Positions 25,450 to 32,882 of a stretch of DNA of 64,000 bases are shown in pieces. Source of the DNA: UKL13-2 sp031414695 (lineage in GTDB: Bacteria; Pseudomonadota; Gammaproteobacteria; Burkholderiales; Usitatibacteraceae); contig JANNWG010000029.1 of the NCBI GenBank assembly GCA_031414695.1, forward strand, positions 98,200-162,199, read 5' to 3'. Position 1 is the stretch's first letter. Every line of letters begins with the position of its first letter. Below the pieces are notes generated by a model. That model did not search any database and was not told the origin of the DNA. It worked only from the letters and a program-made list of their open reading frames with translations. The translations under genes and the position numbers were made by a program.

Positions 25450-26373
25450 ATGAGAAATTTTTATAGCATACTAAAACAAGCATTCATTTTCGTCCTTAGT
25501 TTGCTGGTTGGAGGTTGCTCGATAGCGCCACGCTTCGATGATCAAAGTGCAAGCGTAAAGCGTGCGACTAGTAAATTCCAAGATGCCTCGTACTCAGACG
25601 TCGACAGAAAAATTGGTTTACAACAAAGTAGGAGTATTAACTTCCCTCTTTTGAAATCGCAAGCTTGGATTACGGATAGAAAAAATGACGAACTACACGC
25701 GCTTTATCGCCTACAGTTCAATATTTTATTTTGGACAGGCTCTACCGATGATTTTAATCTGCTTCAAAAAATTTATTCTGAACTTGAGTTCAGGAAAATT
25801 CTCTCAAGAAATGAGATGCGTGATTTTTTTCGAGCATTAATCACAGCGCGAAAGTTTGAATTGGTCGATAAATTCAACGACGATATTGCAGATTTAAAGC
25901 AAAGCTTGCCTCAATTTTTTACTCAAGTCAGCTTTGAACAGAGCAAACCATCAATCTGGTTTGTTGATCAATTAGCTAACAAAGTAACTAGACAAAATAT
26001 TGACTTATCTGCGCCGCACTTGCTTGTTGTGGTCTCACATCCAAGTTGCGGTTACTCTGCAGCAGCTACAAAACAGATTGCATCCTCGTCTGCTTTGATG
26101 TCGAGATTAAAAGAGCGTATGGTTTGGGTGACACCGCAAGACAGCAATTTTCATTTCCAAAAATTGCAAGATTGGAATAAACAATACCCCGAATTGTCTA
26201 TTCACTTTATTGACATTGCAGAGAAATGGTCGCTTCCACGAACGACGTCAACGCCTATTTTTTATCTCTTAAAAAATGGAAAAGTCGTTGAGGAAATTAC
26301 AGAATGGCCGCGCGATGGCTCTAATTTGCCAGTCTTAGAAGAAGCGCTAAATCGCCACAACTTTCCAAAATAG
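25450..26373 (+). CDS. Lipoprotein with a thioredoxin-like domain
   Basis: A 307-residue protein. Residues 1-24 form a lipoprotein signal with lipobox LVGGC. A helical region follows to about residue 185, then a thioredoxin-like domain: LLVVVSHPSCGYSAAATKQI with a CGYS site (one cysteine where CxxC oxidoreductases have two), and the cis-proline loop TTSTPIFYLLKNGKV. The protein should sit on the periplasmic face of a membrane. A monothiol or CxxS site suggests disulfide isomerisation, binding or a lost redox function. It follows the exported Cys-tail gene on the same strand, and I infer that the two act together. An upstream GTG at 25432 is an alternative start. Confidence 0.75.
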   Translation: MRNFYSILKQAFIFVLSLLVGGCSIAPRFDDQSASVKRATSKFQDASYSDVDRKIGLQQSRSINFPLLKSQAWITDRKNDELHALYRLQFNILFWTGSTDDFNLLQKIYSELEFRKILSRNEMRDFFRALITARKFELVDKFNDDIADLKQSLPQFFTQVSFEQSKPSIWFVDQLANKVTRQNIDLSAPHLLVVVSHPSCGYSAAATKQIASSSALMSRLKERMVWVTPQDSNFHFQKLQDWNKQYPELSIHFIDIAEKWSLPRTTSTPIFYLLKNGKVVEEITEWPRDGSNLPVLEEALNRHNFPK

Positions 26374-26625
26374 TTATTTCACGCTTTTACTATCCTGCCC
26401 AAACAAAATTTTTCGTTGCGCGTCCGTCATTTGCTCAGCGGGTACAGCATTCACGCTATCTTTTTTCGCATGCGTACGCGCGGTCGCGGGACGCGCTTTG
26501 ATCAATGCCTGTCAGCGTGCCAAGTGCGGAAAATCCTGCATATTTTGGCTCTGTCGCTCAGGCTATATCCACTGGTAACACGCCATGTCGGCAATCGTAT
26601 ATTGCTTACAACAGCAGATTCCTCG
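26374..26625 (-). pseudogene. Glutathione S-transferase remnant (C-terminal half, with stop codons)
   Basis: Reading the minus strand ending at the TAA 26374-26376, the frame gives QYTIADMACYQWI, the typical GST C-terminal-domain helix. It then shows a TAG, then QNMQDFPHLAR, a TGA where Trp is normal, then ALIKARPATARTHAKK and the family-like ending AEQMTDAQRKILFGQD. Two in-frame stops and the missing thioredoxin-fold N-terminus make this a decayed gene. Upstream of about 26625 the similarity stops. No intact gene lies between 26374 and 26753. Confidence 0.8.
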
Positions 26626-26753
26626 TCGCCAAAAAACGGCACTGTCGGAATGACATAATTTTTAGAATGGCCGTTGACTTTACCGGCGTGAATCGGCGTC
26701 CATCGGCGTCCATCGGCGGTTCAAGTTTTAGTCTTAAGCAAATCCCAAAAAAC

Positions 26754-27833
26754 TCACTTGCCCAACGCATTCACCTTCGCGCGTTTGTATTGATTCGGCC
26801 ACTCGACCTCAACGCCTAACGCTTCAGCCGCATGTAGCGGCCAATGCGGATCGCGCAGCAGTACGCGGGCGAGCATGACCGCATCAGCATCTTGGTTGGC
26901 GATGACAGCTTCGGCTTGTGTGGCGTTCGTGATAAGGCCGACCGCACCAGTGGCAATATTGGCAACATCGCGAATGGCACGCGCAAATGGCACTTGAAAG
27001 CCTGGATAGGGTGTGATTTTTGCGTCCGCCACCGCGCCACCGCTAGAGACATCAATGAAATCAACGCCGATGGCTTTTAGCCTTGTACTGAGCGTGATTG
27101 AGTCTGCCAAGGTCCAGCCGCCTTCTTTCCAGTCAGTGGCCGAGAGTCGCACAAACACGGGCAAATCATCAGGCCACACGGCGCGTACGGCGCGACTCAC
27201 GGCCAAGACAAAACGCAGCCGATTCTCAAGTGAGCCGCCATATTCATCGGTGCGATGATTCGATAGCGGTGATAAAAATTGATGCAACAAATATCCGTGT
27301 GCGGCGTGAATTTCTACAACTTGAAAACCTGCCACAAGCGAGCGCGTAGTGGCATCGGTGAATGCTTGAATCATGTCGTGAATTTCCTCAACCGACATCG
27401 CGTGCGGCACGCCGAGCTTGTCTGAAAATGCATCATCACTTGGGCCACGCACATCCCAGCCGCCGTTTGCTGGCGCAACCAAACCGCTGCCGCGCCACGG
27501 TGCATAGCTGGAGGCTTTGCGACCTGCATGGGCTAACTGAATTGCGGCCACACTGCCATTGGCACGAATAAATTGGGTAATAGGTTGCCATTTTTTAGCT
27601 TGTGCATCATTCCAGATACCAACATCTTCCGGTGAAATACGACCATCGGCGGTTACGGATGCCGCCTCGGTCATCACCAGCGACGCACCACCAACCGCAC
27701 GTGCGCCAAGATGGACGAGATGCCAATCATTAGGCAAACCATCGACGGCGGAGTATTGACACATGGGGGAGACAAAAATACGATTTTTGAAGTTGAGTGA
27801 GCGTAGGCGAAAGGCAGAAAAAAGTTGGGACAT
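26754..27833 (-). CDS. Old Yellow Enzyme-type NADH:flavin oxidoreductase (YqjM/NamA class)
   Basis: A 359-residue FMN-dependent ene-reductase. Visible signatures: NRIFVSPMCQYSA near the N-terminus, QLAHAGRKAS, HAAHGYLLHQFLSPLSNHR then TDEYGGSLENRLRF, and DVSSGG for flavin phosphate binding. The SPMCQYSA cysteine and the HAAHGYL pair are typical of the YqjM subclass, which reduces activated C=C bonds. The start at 27833 (MSQLFSAF) matches the family; the in-frame ATG at 27905 adds 24 residues overlapping the divergent gene. It is divergently oriented to the small gene and the patatin gene next to it. Confidence 0.92.
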   Translation of the reverse strand: MSQLFSAFRLRSLNFKNRIFVSPMCQYSAVDGLPNDWHLVHLGARAVGGASLVMTEAASVTADGRISPEDVGIWNDAQAKKWQPITQFIRANGSVAAIQLAHAGRKASSYAPWRGSGLVAPANGGWDVRGPSDDAFSDKLGVPHAMSVEEIHDMIQAFTDATTRSLVAGFQVVEIHAAHGYLLHQFLSPLSNHRTDEYGGSLENRLRFVLAVSRAVRAVWPDDLPVFVRLSATDWKEGGWTLADSITLSTRLKAIGVDFIDVSSGGAVADAKITPYPGFQVPFARAIRDVANIATGAVGLITNATQAEAVIANQDADAVMLARVLLRDPHWPLHAAEALGVEVEWPNQYKRAKVNALGK

Positions 27834-27854
27834 GTTTTTAACGATAATAGATAG

Positions 27855-28082
27855 ATGACAAAAACGCTTATACCTCTCAATGACGCACACAGCATGGTTG
27901 ACCAAGTTAATTTGGCCGACGCACTAGCGCAACATTTGCAAGTGAGCGAGTATCACATACTAGCGCGGGCTCCAGAAGGCACAGCACTTCTCAGCAGCGT
28001 TAGCCACTATCTGCAAATTGAGGCTACTGATTTCATGCGGCATGGTGATGTGGATTTTTTTGAGACAGCAGCATCAGCGTGA
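27855..28082 (+). CDS. Small protein of unknown function coupled to the patatin gene
   Basis: A 75-residue protein, mildly acidic, without signal or membrane segment (MTKTLIPLNDAHSMVDQVNL to FFETAASA). I recognise no domain. The case for a real gene is that its TGA overlaps the GTG start of the phospholipase gene (GTGA) and that it fills the space after the divergent promoter. No good ribosome site is visible. It could be a regulatory partner or chaperone of the lipase, or simply a leader peptide. Confidence 0.5.
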   Translation: MTKTLIPLNDAHSMVDQVNLADALAQHLQVSEYHILARAPEGTALLSSVSHYLQIEATDFMRHGDVDFFETAASA

Positions 28083-29248
28083 AGATGCTCAATATTCAAG
28101 CGGGCCAACGCGCCATCGCGCATATTCGCCAACACGGTTTAAGACCCGAAGACATTACGATGTTGCCCGGTGCTGCTGGCGGGCCAAAGGGATTGGGACT
28201 CGCCAAACTCGACGAATGGCTATTCGCCGATTGGCTACCAGAAGGGTTTAGCAAGCGCGATTCACCAATTGATTTAGTGGGTGCCTCCATCGGAGCGTGG
28301 CGATTTGCCTCGGTTTGTCGAGGCGCGATTGACGGCAAATTTTCAGCTGACAAAACGCGCGACACATTAAGTATTTTCGCCAATGCCTACACCACGCAAT
28401 ACTATCCGCGTAAGGTAAGTGCGGCCTACATCAGCCAATGCGCGCGCGAGCTGATTGATAATTTATTTGTCGGCCACATTAATGACGTGCTCACCCACCC
28501 GTACTATCGACTGCACGTACTCGCAGTACGCGGCAAAGGCATACTCGCGCATGAGGCGCGTGGCCGCACCCACGCGGGCTATGCGTTAGCCGCGATGGCA
28601 AACGCGATGGGGCGACAGCATTTGCGGCATTTTTTAGATCGCACTTGGTTTTATGCTAATAATGAAACGCCTTTGTTGACGGACATCACCGGCAATAAAA
28701 ACTTGGAAATGCCCGCCAATAGTCATGTTTTACCTTTTGCCAATAATCAAAAATTTGACCCGTTTCATACCGAGTACGCGCAATTAACGACACAAAATTT
28801 CGGCGATGCGCTGATTGCATCAGGCTCTATCCCGATGATTCTTGAAGGCGTTAAAAAAATTGCGGGCGCATCGGAGGGCACCTACTGGGATGGCGGCATT
28901 ATTGATTACCATCTGCACTTGCCCTATGCACAACGCGAAGGCTTAGTGCTGTACCCGCATTTCACCAATAAAATTATCCCTGGTTGGCTAGACAAAATGT
29001 TGCCATGGCGCAAAGCACGCGGCGAATGGCTTGATAACGTTGTGTTGATTTCGCCTACGCGGGAATATCTTGATCGCTTGCCCATGAAAAAATTACCCGA
29101 CCGCAACGACTTTATGCGCTACGTCGATGATAACGAGGCGCGACTCAACTACTGGCGCTTCGCGATGGCCGAAAGTGCTCGCTTGCGTGATGAATTAGCC
29201 CAACTAATCACGAGCGGGGAAGTTGCAGATAGATTGACGCCACTCTAA
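28079..29248 (+). CDS. Patatin-like phospholipase family protein
   Basis: A 389-residue protein with the patatin fold: an oxyanion Gly-rich turn GAAGGPKGLG near residue 35, the nucleophile elbow GASIG (Ser in VGASIGAWRF, near residue 70), and the catalytic Asp in WDGGIIDYH near 280. Patatin-like enzymes hydrolyse lipid acyl esters. There is no signal peptide, so it acts in the cytoplasm or is exported by other means. GTG 28079 or ATG 28085 could start it. Its closeness to a SIR2 module invites a defence interpretation, but no CBASS-type partner gene is seen and an ordinary lipase is more likely. Confidence 0.85.
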   Translation: MKMLNIQAGQRAIAHIRQHGLRPEDITMLPGAAGGPKGLGLAKLDEWLFADWLPEGFSKRDSPIDLVGASIGAWRFASVCRGAIDGKFSADKTRDTLSIFANAYTTQYYPRKVSAAYISQCARELIDNLFVGHINDVLTHPYYRLHVLAVRGKGILAHEARGRTHAGYALAAMANAMGRQHLRHFLDRTWFYANNETPLLTDITGNKNLEMPANSHVLPFANNQKFDPFHTEYAQLTTQNFGDALIASGSIPMILEGVKKIAGASEGTYWDGGIIDYHLHLPYAQREGLVLYPHFTNKIIPGWLDKMLPWRKARGEWLDNVVLISPTREYLDRLPMKKLPDRNDFMRYVDDNEARLNYWRFAMAESARLRDELAQLITSGEVADRLTPL

Positions 29249-29257
29249 GCAGTGGCG

Positions 29258-29509
29258 TTATTTGGTAATTTTTAACGCCTTGCCAATGGAGGCAAGCGCC
29301 GCAAATAAAGCGGTGGCCAATATCATCGCGGAAAATACTGTTGCAAGCGATAAGGTAACTCCCGACAAGCCCACTGACTTCCAACCCAACCAAGACAATA
29401 CCGCCGCCGGTACCGCGCAGCAAATAATGGCGAGAACAGAAAGAAAGTATGACTTCATGGGCGATGGTAAATGGGTGTAGGAGCCAGCGAGATTTTTAGG
29501 TGTGTTCAT
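29258..29509 (-). CDS. Small two-helix membrane protein, unknown
   Basis: An 83-residue protein with two hydrophobic segments, SYFLSVLAIICCAVPAAVLSW and a stretch through VTLSLATVFSAMILATALFAA, separated by a short glycine-rich turn, and a basic tail KALKITK. This looks like a genuine inner-membrane protein, convergent with the patatin gene. Starts at 29509 or 29458 are both possible and neither has a strong ribosome site. No family is recognised. Confidence 0.5.
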   Translation of the reverse strand: MNTPKNLAGSYTHLPSPMKSYFLSVLAIICCAVPAAVLSWLGWKSVGLSGVTLSLATVFSAMILATALFAALASIGKALKITK

Positions 29510-29960
29510 CGAGCACGCAGTTGATGTTGTTGTGGACGTATTCTACGGGTTATCGGTGATAGCGATGTTGAACGATGTACGAAGTGTGACAAGTACCGTC
29601 AAGCGTTGTGTAATTTTTGTGACTTACGCACTGTGCAATTGATTGGGAACAATCAAACCACGTATCTTGCAACTATTAAAGCCCCTTTGATTTGCAAGAA
29701 TAAAGAAAATTGGATTAAAAACCGTCAAAAAAACTTTCATATGCAGCAATCAAAATTGTCTGTGACCTAGATGGTACAGCGAAAAAAAAATAAAAAAAAC
29801 AAGCTATGACGATAGTTTCAGGTCAAAAATAGTTGAAACGGCAAGTTGGACGTGTACTCTCGAAAATACGACATTAAATCGGTGAAATGAACAAAAAAAG
29901 TTGTAGCGTGTTAAAGATTGATGTAAGCTGCTGTAAATTGAATCAATATGAGGTAAAAAA
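29510..29960. other. A/T-rich intergenic region leading into the SIR2 module
   Basis: These 451 bases carry no credible gene on either strand. The composition is visibly more A/T-rich than the flanks, with several A-runs around 29790-29810. A perfect hairpin TTGATT-GGGAAC-AATCAA lies at 29639-29656. The shift in composition fits the left boundary of an acquired segment, although no integrase, repeat pair or attachment site is visible. Confidence 0.6.
29917..29947 (+). promoter_or_regulatory. Candidate operator before the ribbon-helix-helix gene
   Basis: ATTGAT (29917-29922) and ATCAAT (29942-29947) are inverted halves, and two TGTAA words lie between them (near 29922 and 29932). The pattern ends 13 bases before the TTG start of a ribbon-helix-helix protein, where an autoregulatory operator would sit. 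This rests on symmetry and position only. Confidence 0.3.
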
Positions 29961-30158
29961 TTGGCTGTTACAAGCTCTCAAAATGCTAAAAAACAAGGTG
30001 GAACTTCGGCTCGTCTGTCGTTCACACTGAGTTCCGACAAGCTAGCCGAACTTGAACGGATTGCAAAAAGGCGCAAAGTCGCCGTTGCTTGGGTTGTTCG
30101 CGACGCAGTTGATCGCTACCTTGATCGCGATTACCCTCTCCTCACGGAAGCCAACTAG
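29961..30158 (+). CDS. Ribbon-helix-helix (CopG/MetJ-type) DNA-binding protein
   Basis: A 65-residue protein. A basic N-terminal tail precedes the strand SARLSFTLSSDKLAELERIA and a second helix VAVAWVVRDAVDRYLDRDYP, the classic RHH layout. The start is TTG at 29961 with GAGGT seven bases upstream. It stops three bases before the SIR2-gene ATG, so the two are co-transcribed. RHH proteins of this size are commonly antitoxins or autorepressors, which suggests it keeps the SIR2 effector silent or sets its level. Confidence 0.8.
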   Translation: MAVTSSQNAKKQGGTSARLSFTLSSDKLAELERIAKRRKVAVAWVVRDAVDRYLDRDYPLLTEAN

Positions 30159-30161
30159 ATC

Positions 30162-31115
30162 ATGGCAAACTTGCCGACAGCGCCACTAGACCTTGCCGCT
30201 GCCATCAAGGAGCTGACCCCACTAATCAAAGACGGTCGCCTTAACGCCTTCGTGGGAGCTGGCATTTCAAAAACTGCGCCAAGCAGTCTACCGCTGTGGT
30301 CAGAATTACTTGAGCAAATTATTGCGTTTTTTGGTGAGTTGATACGTGACCAAGCAAGTACCCTATCTGAGTTCGGACAACTCAAGAAACTATTGAAGGA
30401 TGCCAAGCATAAAGACTCGGACACAATAGAAGCCGCGTCGGCGCTACGCGATGCACTAGTCCATCTTGATTCAAAATACTCGCTAGGGCTCAGCAAAGAA
30501 CTTGAAAAATGGTTGCTCAATAAATTTGCAGGCAAAGCGCATAATTCACTTCACACGCTTATCGTTAAAGTGGATTTTAGTCACATTCTGACCACCAACT
30601 ATGACGATTTACTCGAACAAGCGGCGAAGGCTATCTCGATTCCACTGACCGAACTATGCTCAATCGATTACACGGAAACAAGTCGCTTGAGTGGTGCGAT
30701 CTATACAAAGCACTCTGCCGTAATACACGTACATGGGACGACCAGGCAAATTCCTCTCAATGAATTTGTCTTTTCGGCGGCGGACTACGCGAAGATGTTG
30801 GACAAGCAGCACCGTGGGTTCGCCACACTTCTGCGTTCACTTTTCTTAACGCATAGCACGCTATTTCTTGGTTATGGCGGCCTCGATCCTCATATTGAGG
30901 CTCTGGTTGAGGAACTTAGCCTGCATACGGACTACCAACACGTGGAGGGGATGCCGATCCAGTACGAGGTGGCACTCGCAAGCAAAATCAACCAGATATA
31001 CTTATCCGGAAAAAACAGAAAGAGAACTCGGATAATTCAAATAAATGACTACAACGATTACGATACACTACTAAAAAAATTGGGGAGTTCCGCACCGCGG
31101 ATAAAGAGACCATGA
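30162..31115 (+). CDS. SIR2-domain protein (putative NAD-consuming effector)
   Basis: A 317-residue protein with a SIR2-like Rossmann fold: GAGIS (32-36), TTNYDDLLEQA (144-154, with the NAD-contacting Asn146 and Asp148), HVHG (189-192, likely catalytic His191) and FLGYGGLDPHI (235-245). It lacks the zinc cysteines of protein deacetylases and resembles the SIR2 domains of phage-defence proteins (DSR, Thoeris ThsA, SIR2-pAgo), which deplete NAD+. It has no extra C-terminal domain, so sensing would fall to a partner. The RHH gene precedes it and an overlapping unknown gene follows. The defence role is inferred. Confidence 0.85.
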   Translation: MANLPTAPLDLAAAIKELTPLIKDGRLNAFVGAGISKTAPSSLPLWSELLEQIIAFFGELIRDQASTLSEFGQLKKLLKDAKHKDSDTIEAASALRDALVHLDSKYSLGLSKELEKWLLNKFAGKAHNSLHTLIVKVDFSHILTTNYDDLLEQAAKAISIPLTELCSIDYTETSRLSGAIYTKHSAVIHVHGTTRQIPLNEFVFSAADYAKMLDKQHRGFATLLRSLFLTHSTLFLGYGGLDPHIEALVEELSLHTDYQHVEGMPIQYEVALASKINQIYLSGKNRKRTRIIQINDYNDYDTLLKKLGSSAPRIKRP

Positions 31116-31570
31116 CTATATTTGGAAGCCGTCCTACATATCGCAGTGAGATCAAAGAGACTTATCGAGTTATCCAAAAGCTTCGCGACTTTACAAAGAA
31201 AAAAAATCCAAAACTTCGTGCGAAGCTTTTACACAAACGGCTTGGACAAAGAGCGGCAGTCACAGTACTGCTGAACGAGCTTTCTGATTTCCTTAATTGT
31301 CGTGCATTGTGCGACAACCCGCCTTCGCCTGCTTATGCTAAGACAACCTCGACATTAGCAATAACCATGCGTTCCATCGGCGAGTCGGCGCGTCAAGTTG
31401 ACGACGGGAAAGATTTTATGGTCAGATCCCGAACGTTAGCAGAAATGTGTGCATTGCTCACGAAGTTGAAGAGAACGAACGGAACAGAAAGAATTTTCAC
31501 GATGAATTGTATCCAGCACCGCGTACAAGTTGAAACTGTCGCTGTTTACTTGTGGGGCAACAACATTTAA
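31112..31570 (+). CDS. Unknown helical protein overlapping the SIR2 gene
   Basis: A 152-residue basic protein predicted to be mostly helical (TYRVIQKLRDFTKKKNPKLR, VTVLLNELSDFLNCRALC, TLAEMCALLTKLKRTN). No domain is recognised, and no signal or membrane segment is seen. Its ATG overlaps the SIR2 stop (ATGA), so the two proteins are made in step and probably interact. It could be the sensor, the immunity partner or a regulator of the SIR2 effector. A short GC hairpin with a T-run follows its stop. Confidence 0.7.
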   Translation: MTIFGSRPTYRSEIKETYRVIQKLRDFTKKKNPKLRAKLLHKRLGQRAAVTVLLNELSDFLNCRALCDNPPSPAYAKTTSTLAITMRSIGESARQVDDGKDFMVRSRTLAEMCALLTKLKRTNGTERIFTMNCIQHRVQVETVAVYLWGNNI

Positions 31571-31573
31571 GTT

Positions 31574-31591
31574 GGCGTGTGCGCCTTTTTT
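31574..31591 (+). terminator. Possible short intrinsic terminator after the SIR2 module
   Basis: GGCG-TGTG-CGCC is followed directly by six T residues, three bases after the stop of the unknown third gene. The stem is only four pairs, so this is weak, but position and T-run fit. Confidence 0.35.
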
Positions 31592-31621
31592 GCAATATCG
31601 TAATGTCAAGGAGGGATCATC

Positions 31622-31834
31622 ATGACCAGAAGACACTTAAACGAACCACATGAAGGCAGGCAACACTTTGAAAGCGCAGCGTTAGGCGTTTTTGTAATGT
31701 CGTTTGAAGATGCCAAAGCACGCGTAGAGAGCCAAGCTGTTGACCCCAAGTCACTTCTGGTGATCGATGTCAGAACCGCCGACTGGCTGCACGCACTTGT
31801 GACCCCTCAGCGAAAAGTCCTCTCGTCACGATAG
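31622..31834 (+). CDS. Short ORF with a strong ribosome site; possible truncated rhodanese-like fragment
   Basis: A 70-residue frame starting at ATG 31622, preceded by AAGGAGG at a seven-base spacing, one of the best ribosome sites in the window. The middle, MSFEDAKARVESQ followed by LLVIDVRTADWLH, resembles the start of a rhodanese domain (xxLLIDVRxxxEW), but the frame ends soon after, before any active-site cysteine. It may be a relic of a gene cut at the edge of the acquired segment. Function not assigned. Confidence 0.35.
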   Translation: MTRRHLNEPHEGRQHFESAALGVFVMSFEDAKARVESQAVDPKSLLVIDVRTADWLHALVTPQRKVLSSR

Positions 31835-31950
31835 GTATTTAGGCGGGTATGGAACCTCGCGTGGCACCCAAGAACAAGGGTTGCAGCAATGCCGGAACTA
31901 AGTCTTGACACTTGGCATCTCATCACGAATACAAGCCATATTTTTGCGCC

Positions 31951-32268
31951 CTAAACCGCCCAACCCCGAACATCCCAACCCTCCGGCAAATCCTCCGCGC
32001 AAACAATATCAACCCGCATCGGCAAATCGCTTTCGCTGAATGCCTCACGCAGTTGAAATAACGTTGCTAGCGGCAGTGGCGCACCTGCGTACGCAAGGTC
32101 AAGATCAGAATGAGGCTTGACACGGTGCCTATCGGCTTCGCCCCGCACTACTCGTGAGCCGAATGCAAAAAACTGATGATTGGGTGCGTGTTGGCGTAGC
32201 AATTTGCGGACTAAGGCTAGGCAATATTCGGGCAAGACCAGCGAGGCTTCTGTCGCGACGACATTCAT
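31951..32268 (-). CDS. MntA-type minimal nucleotidyltransferase (antitoxin)
   Basis: A 105-residue MNT-fold protein. Active-site parts are FGSRV (Gly37-Ser38), SDLDLA (Asp55, Asp57) and the third acidic residue Asp87 in VDIV. In known HepT/MntA pairs the antitoxin transfers AMP to the HEPN toxin and silences it. The spacing between GS and DxD is 16 residues instead of the usual ten, through a short insert (ADRHRV). Start 32268 overlaps the hepT stop by four bases; an upstream ATG at 32292 lies inside hepT. Confidence 0.85.
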   Translation of the reverse strand: MNVVATEASLVLPEYCLALVRKLLRQHAPNHQFFAFGSRVVRGEADRHRVKPHSDLDLAYAGAPLPLATLFQLREAFSESDLPMRVDIVCAEDLPEGWDVRGWAV

Positions 32269-32663
32269 GCGCTTGCCGCCATGAGCTTGCAATGTAGGGC
32301 TTGTGCATCACGAAGAAACATGGGCAACTGGGCGAAAACTTGCGCTGCTTTTGCGGGGTCGTACACATGCGCTGTGATGTTTCGACATTCCCGATAGGAG
32401 AACCAATCAGCTTCAACCGCGATAAGTCCACGCTCTACACCGACCCGAATCATGTCACGATAGCCGAGTGCATCAACTTCATCGGGGCTATCAGACATGG
32501 CTTCAAGCTGACGTCTGAGTGACTTCACACAAAGCTCATAGGTGTATTCGAATCGCTGAATTGCGGCGTCGCGCACAAAATTATCCGCTGGCCTTAGTTT
32601 GGATTCATCCAACGCCTCAGCTAATGAGGTGGTTGCTAAATGTAATGAACGAAAATCAAGCAT
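32265..32663 (-). CDS. HepT-like HEPN ribonuclease (toxin), nucleotidyltransferase substrate-binding family
   Basis: A 132-residue all-helical protein of the HI0074/HepT group. The HEPN RNase motif RX4HXY is complete: Arg94, His99 and Tyr101 in RNITAHVY; the tyrosine is the AMPylation target in characterised pairs. RFEYTYELCVKSLRRQLE is the conserved first helix. It precedes and overlaps the mntA gene, the normal order. Free HepT cleaves RNA and stops growth; AMPylated HepT is inactive. The start at 32663 gives the family length; an open frame continues upstream to 32906 without family similarity. Confidence 0.87.
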   Translation of the reverse strand: MLDFRSLHLATTSLAEALDESKLRPADNFVRDAAIQRFEYTYELCVKSLRRQLEAMSDSPDEVDALGYRDMIRVGVERGLIAVEADWFSYRECRNITAHVYDPAKAAQVFAQLPMFLRDAQALHCKLMAASA

Positions 32664-32882
32664 GTGTTTTTTTGCGGAAATGTGATGAGTTGAATGATAG
32701 CGCTGTTGTGCGAGCGTTGCATCCTTTTGCTTGCTAACCAGTCCTTTGTAAGCCTGCCCTGTAACGGCTTTAGCGGAATTTACAAAACGATCAAAACAAA
32801 AAAGTGCAATCCCAACGGACACTTTCAAGCAATAATGCTTCAACATGTCCGCCCTCATTCGCGTTTGACCTTTCAAATCAAT

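Noticed and set aside
26416..26819. Two plus-strand open frames of 80 and 104 codons in the gap after the thioredoxin-fold lipoprotein gene
   Set aside because: The minus strand of the same region reads as a decayed GST; the plus-strand frames have Arg/Leu-rich, non-protein-like composition and no ribosome site.
28700..28730. Extra copy of the stem-loop family (ATGCCCGCCAATAGTC)
   Set aside because: It lies inside the patatin coding sequence, has no pairing arm, and the short match is expected by chance.
28079..29248. Patatin-like protein as a CBASS effector
   Set aside because: No CD-NTase, Cap2 or Cap3-type gene is present nearby; the neighbouring small gene is unrelated to those families.
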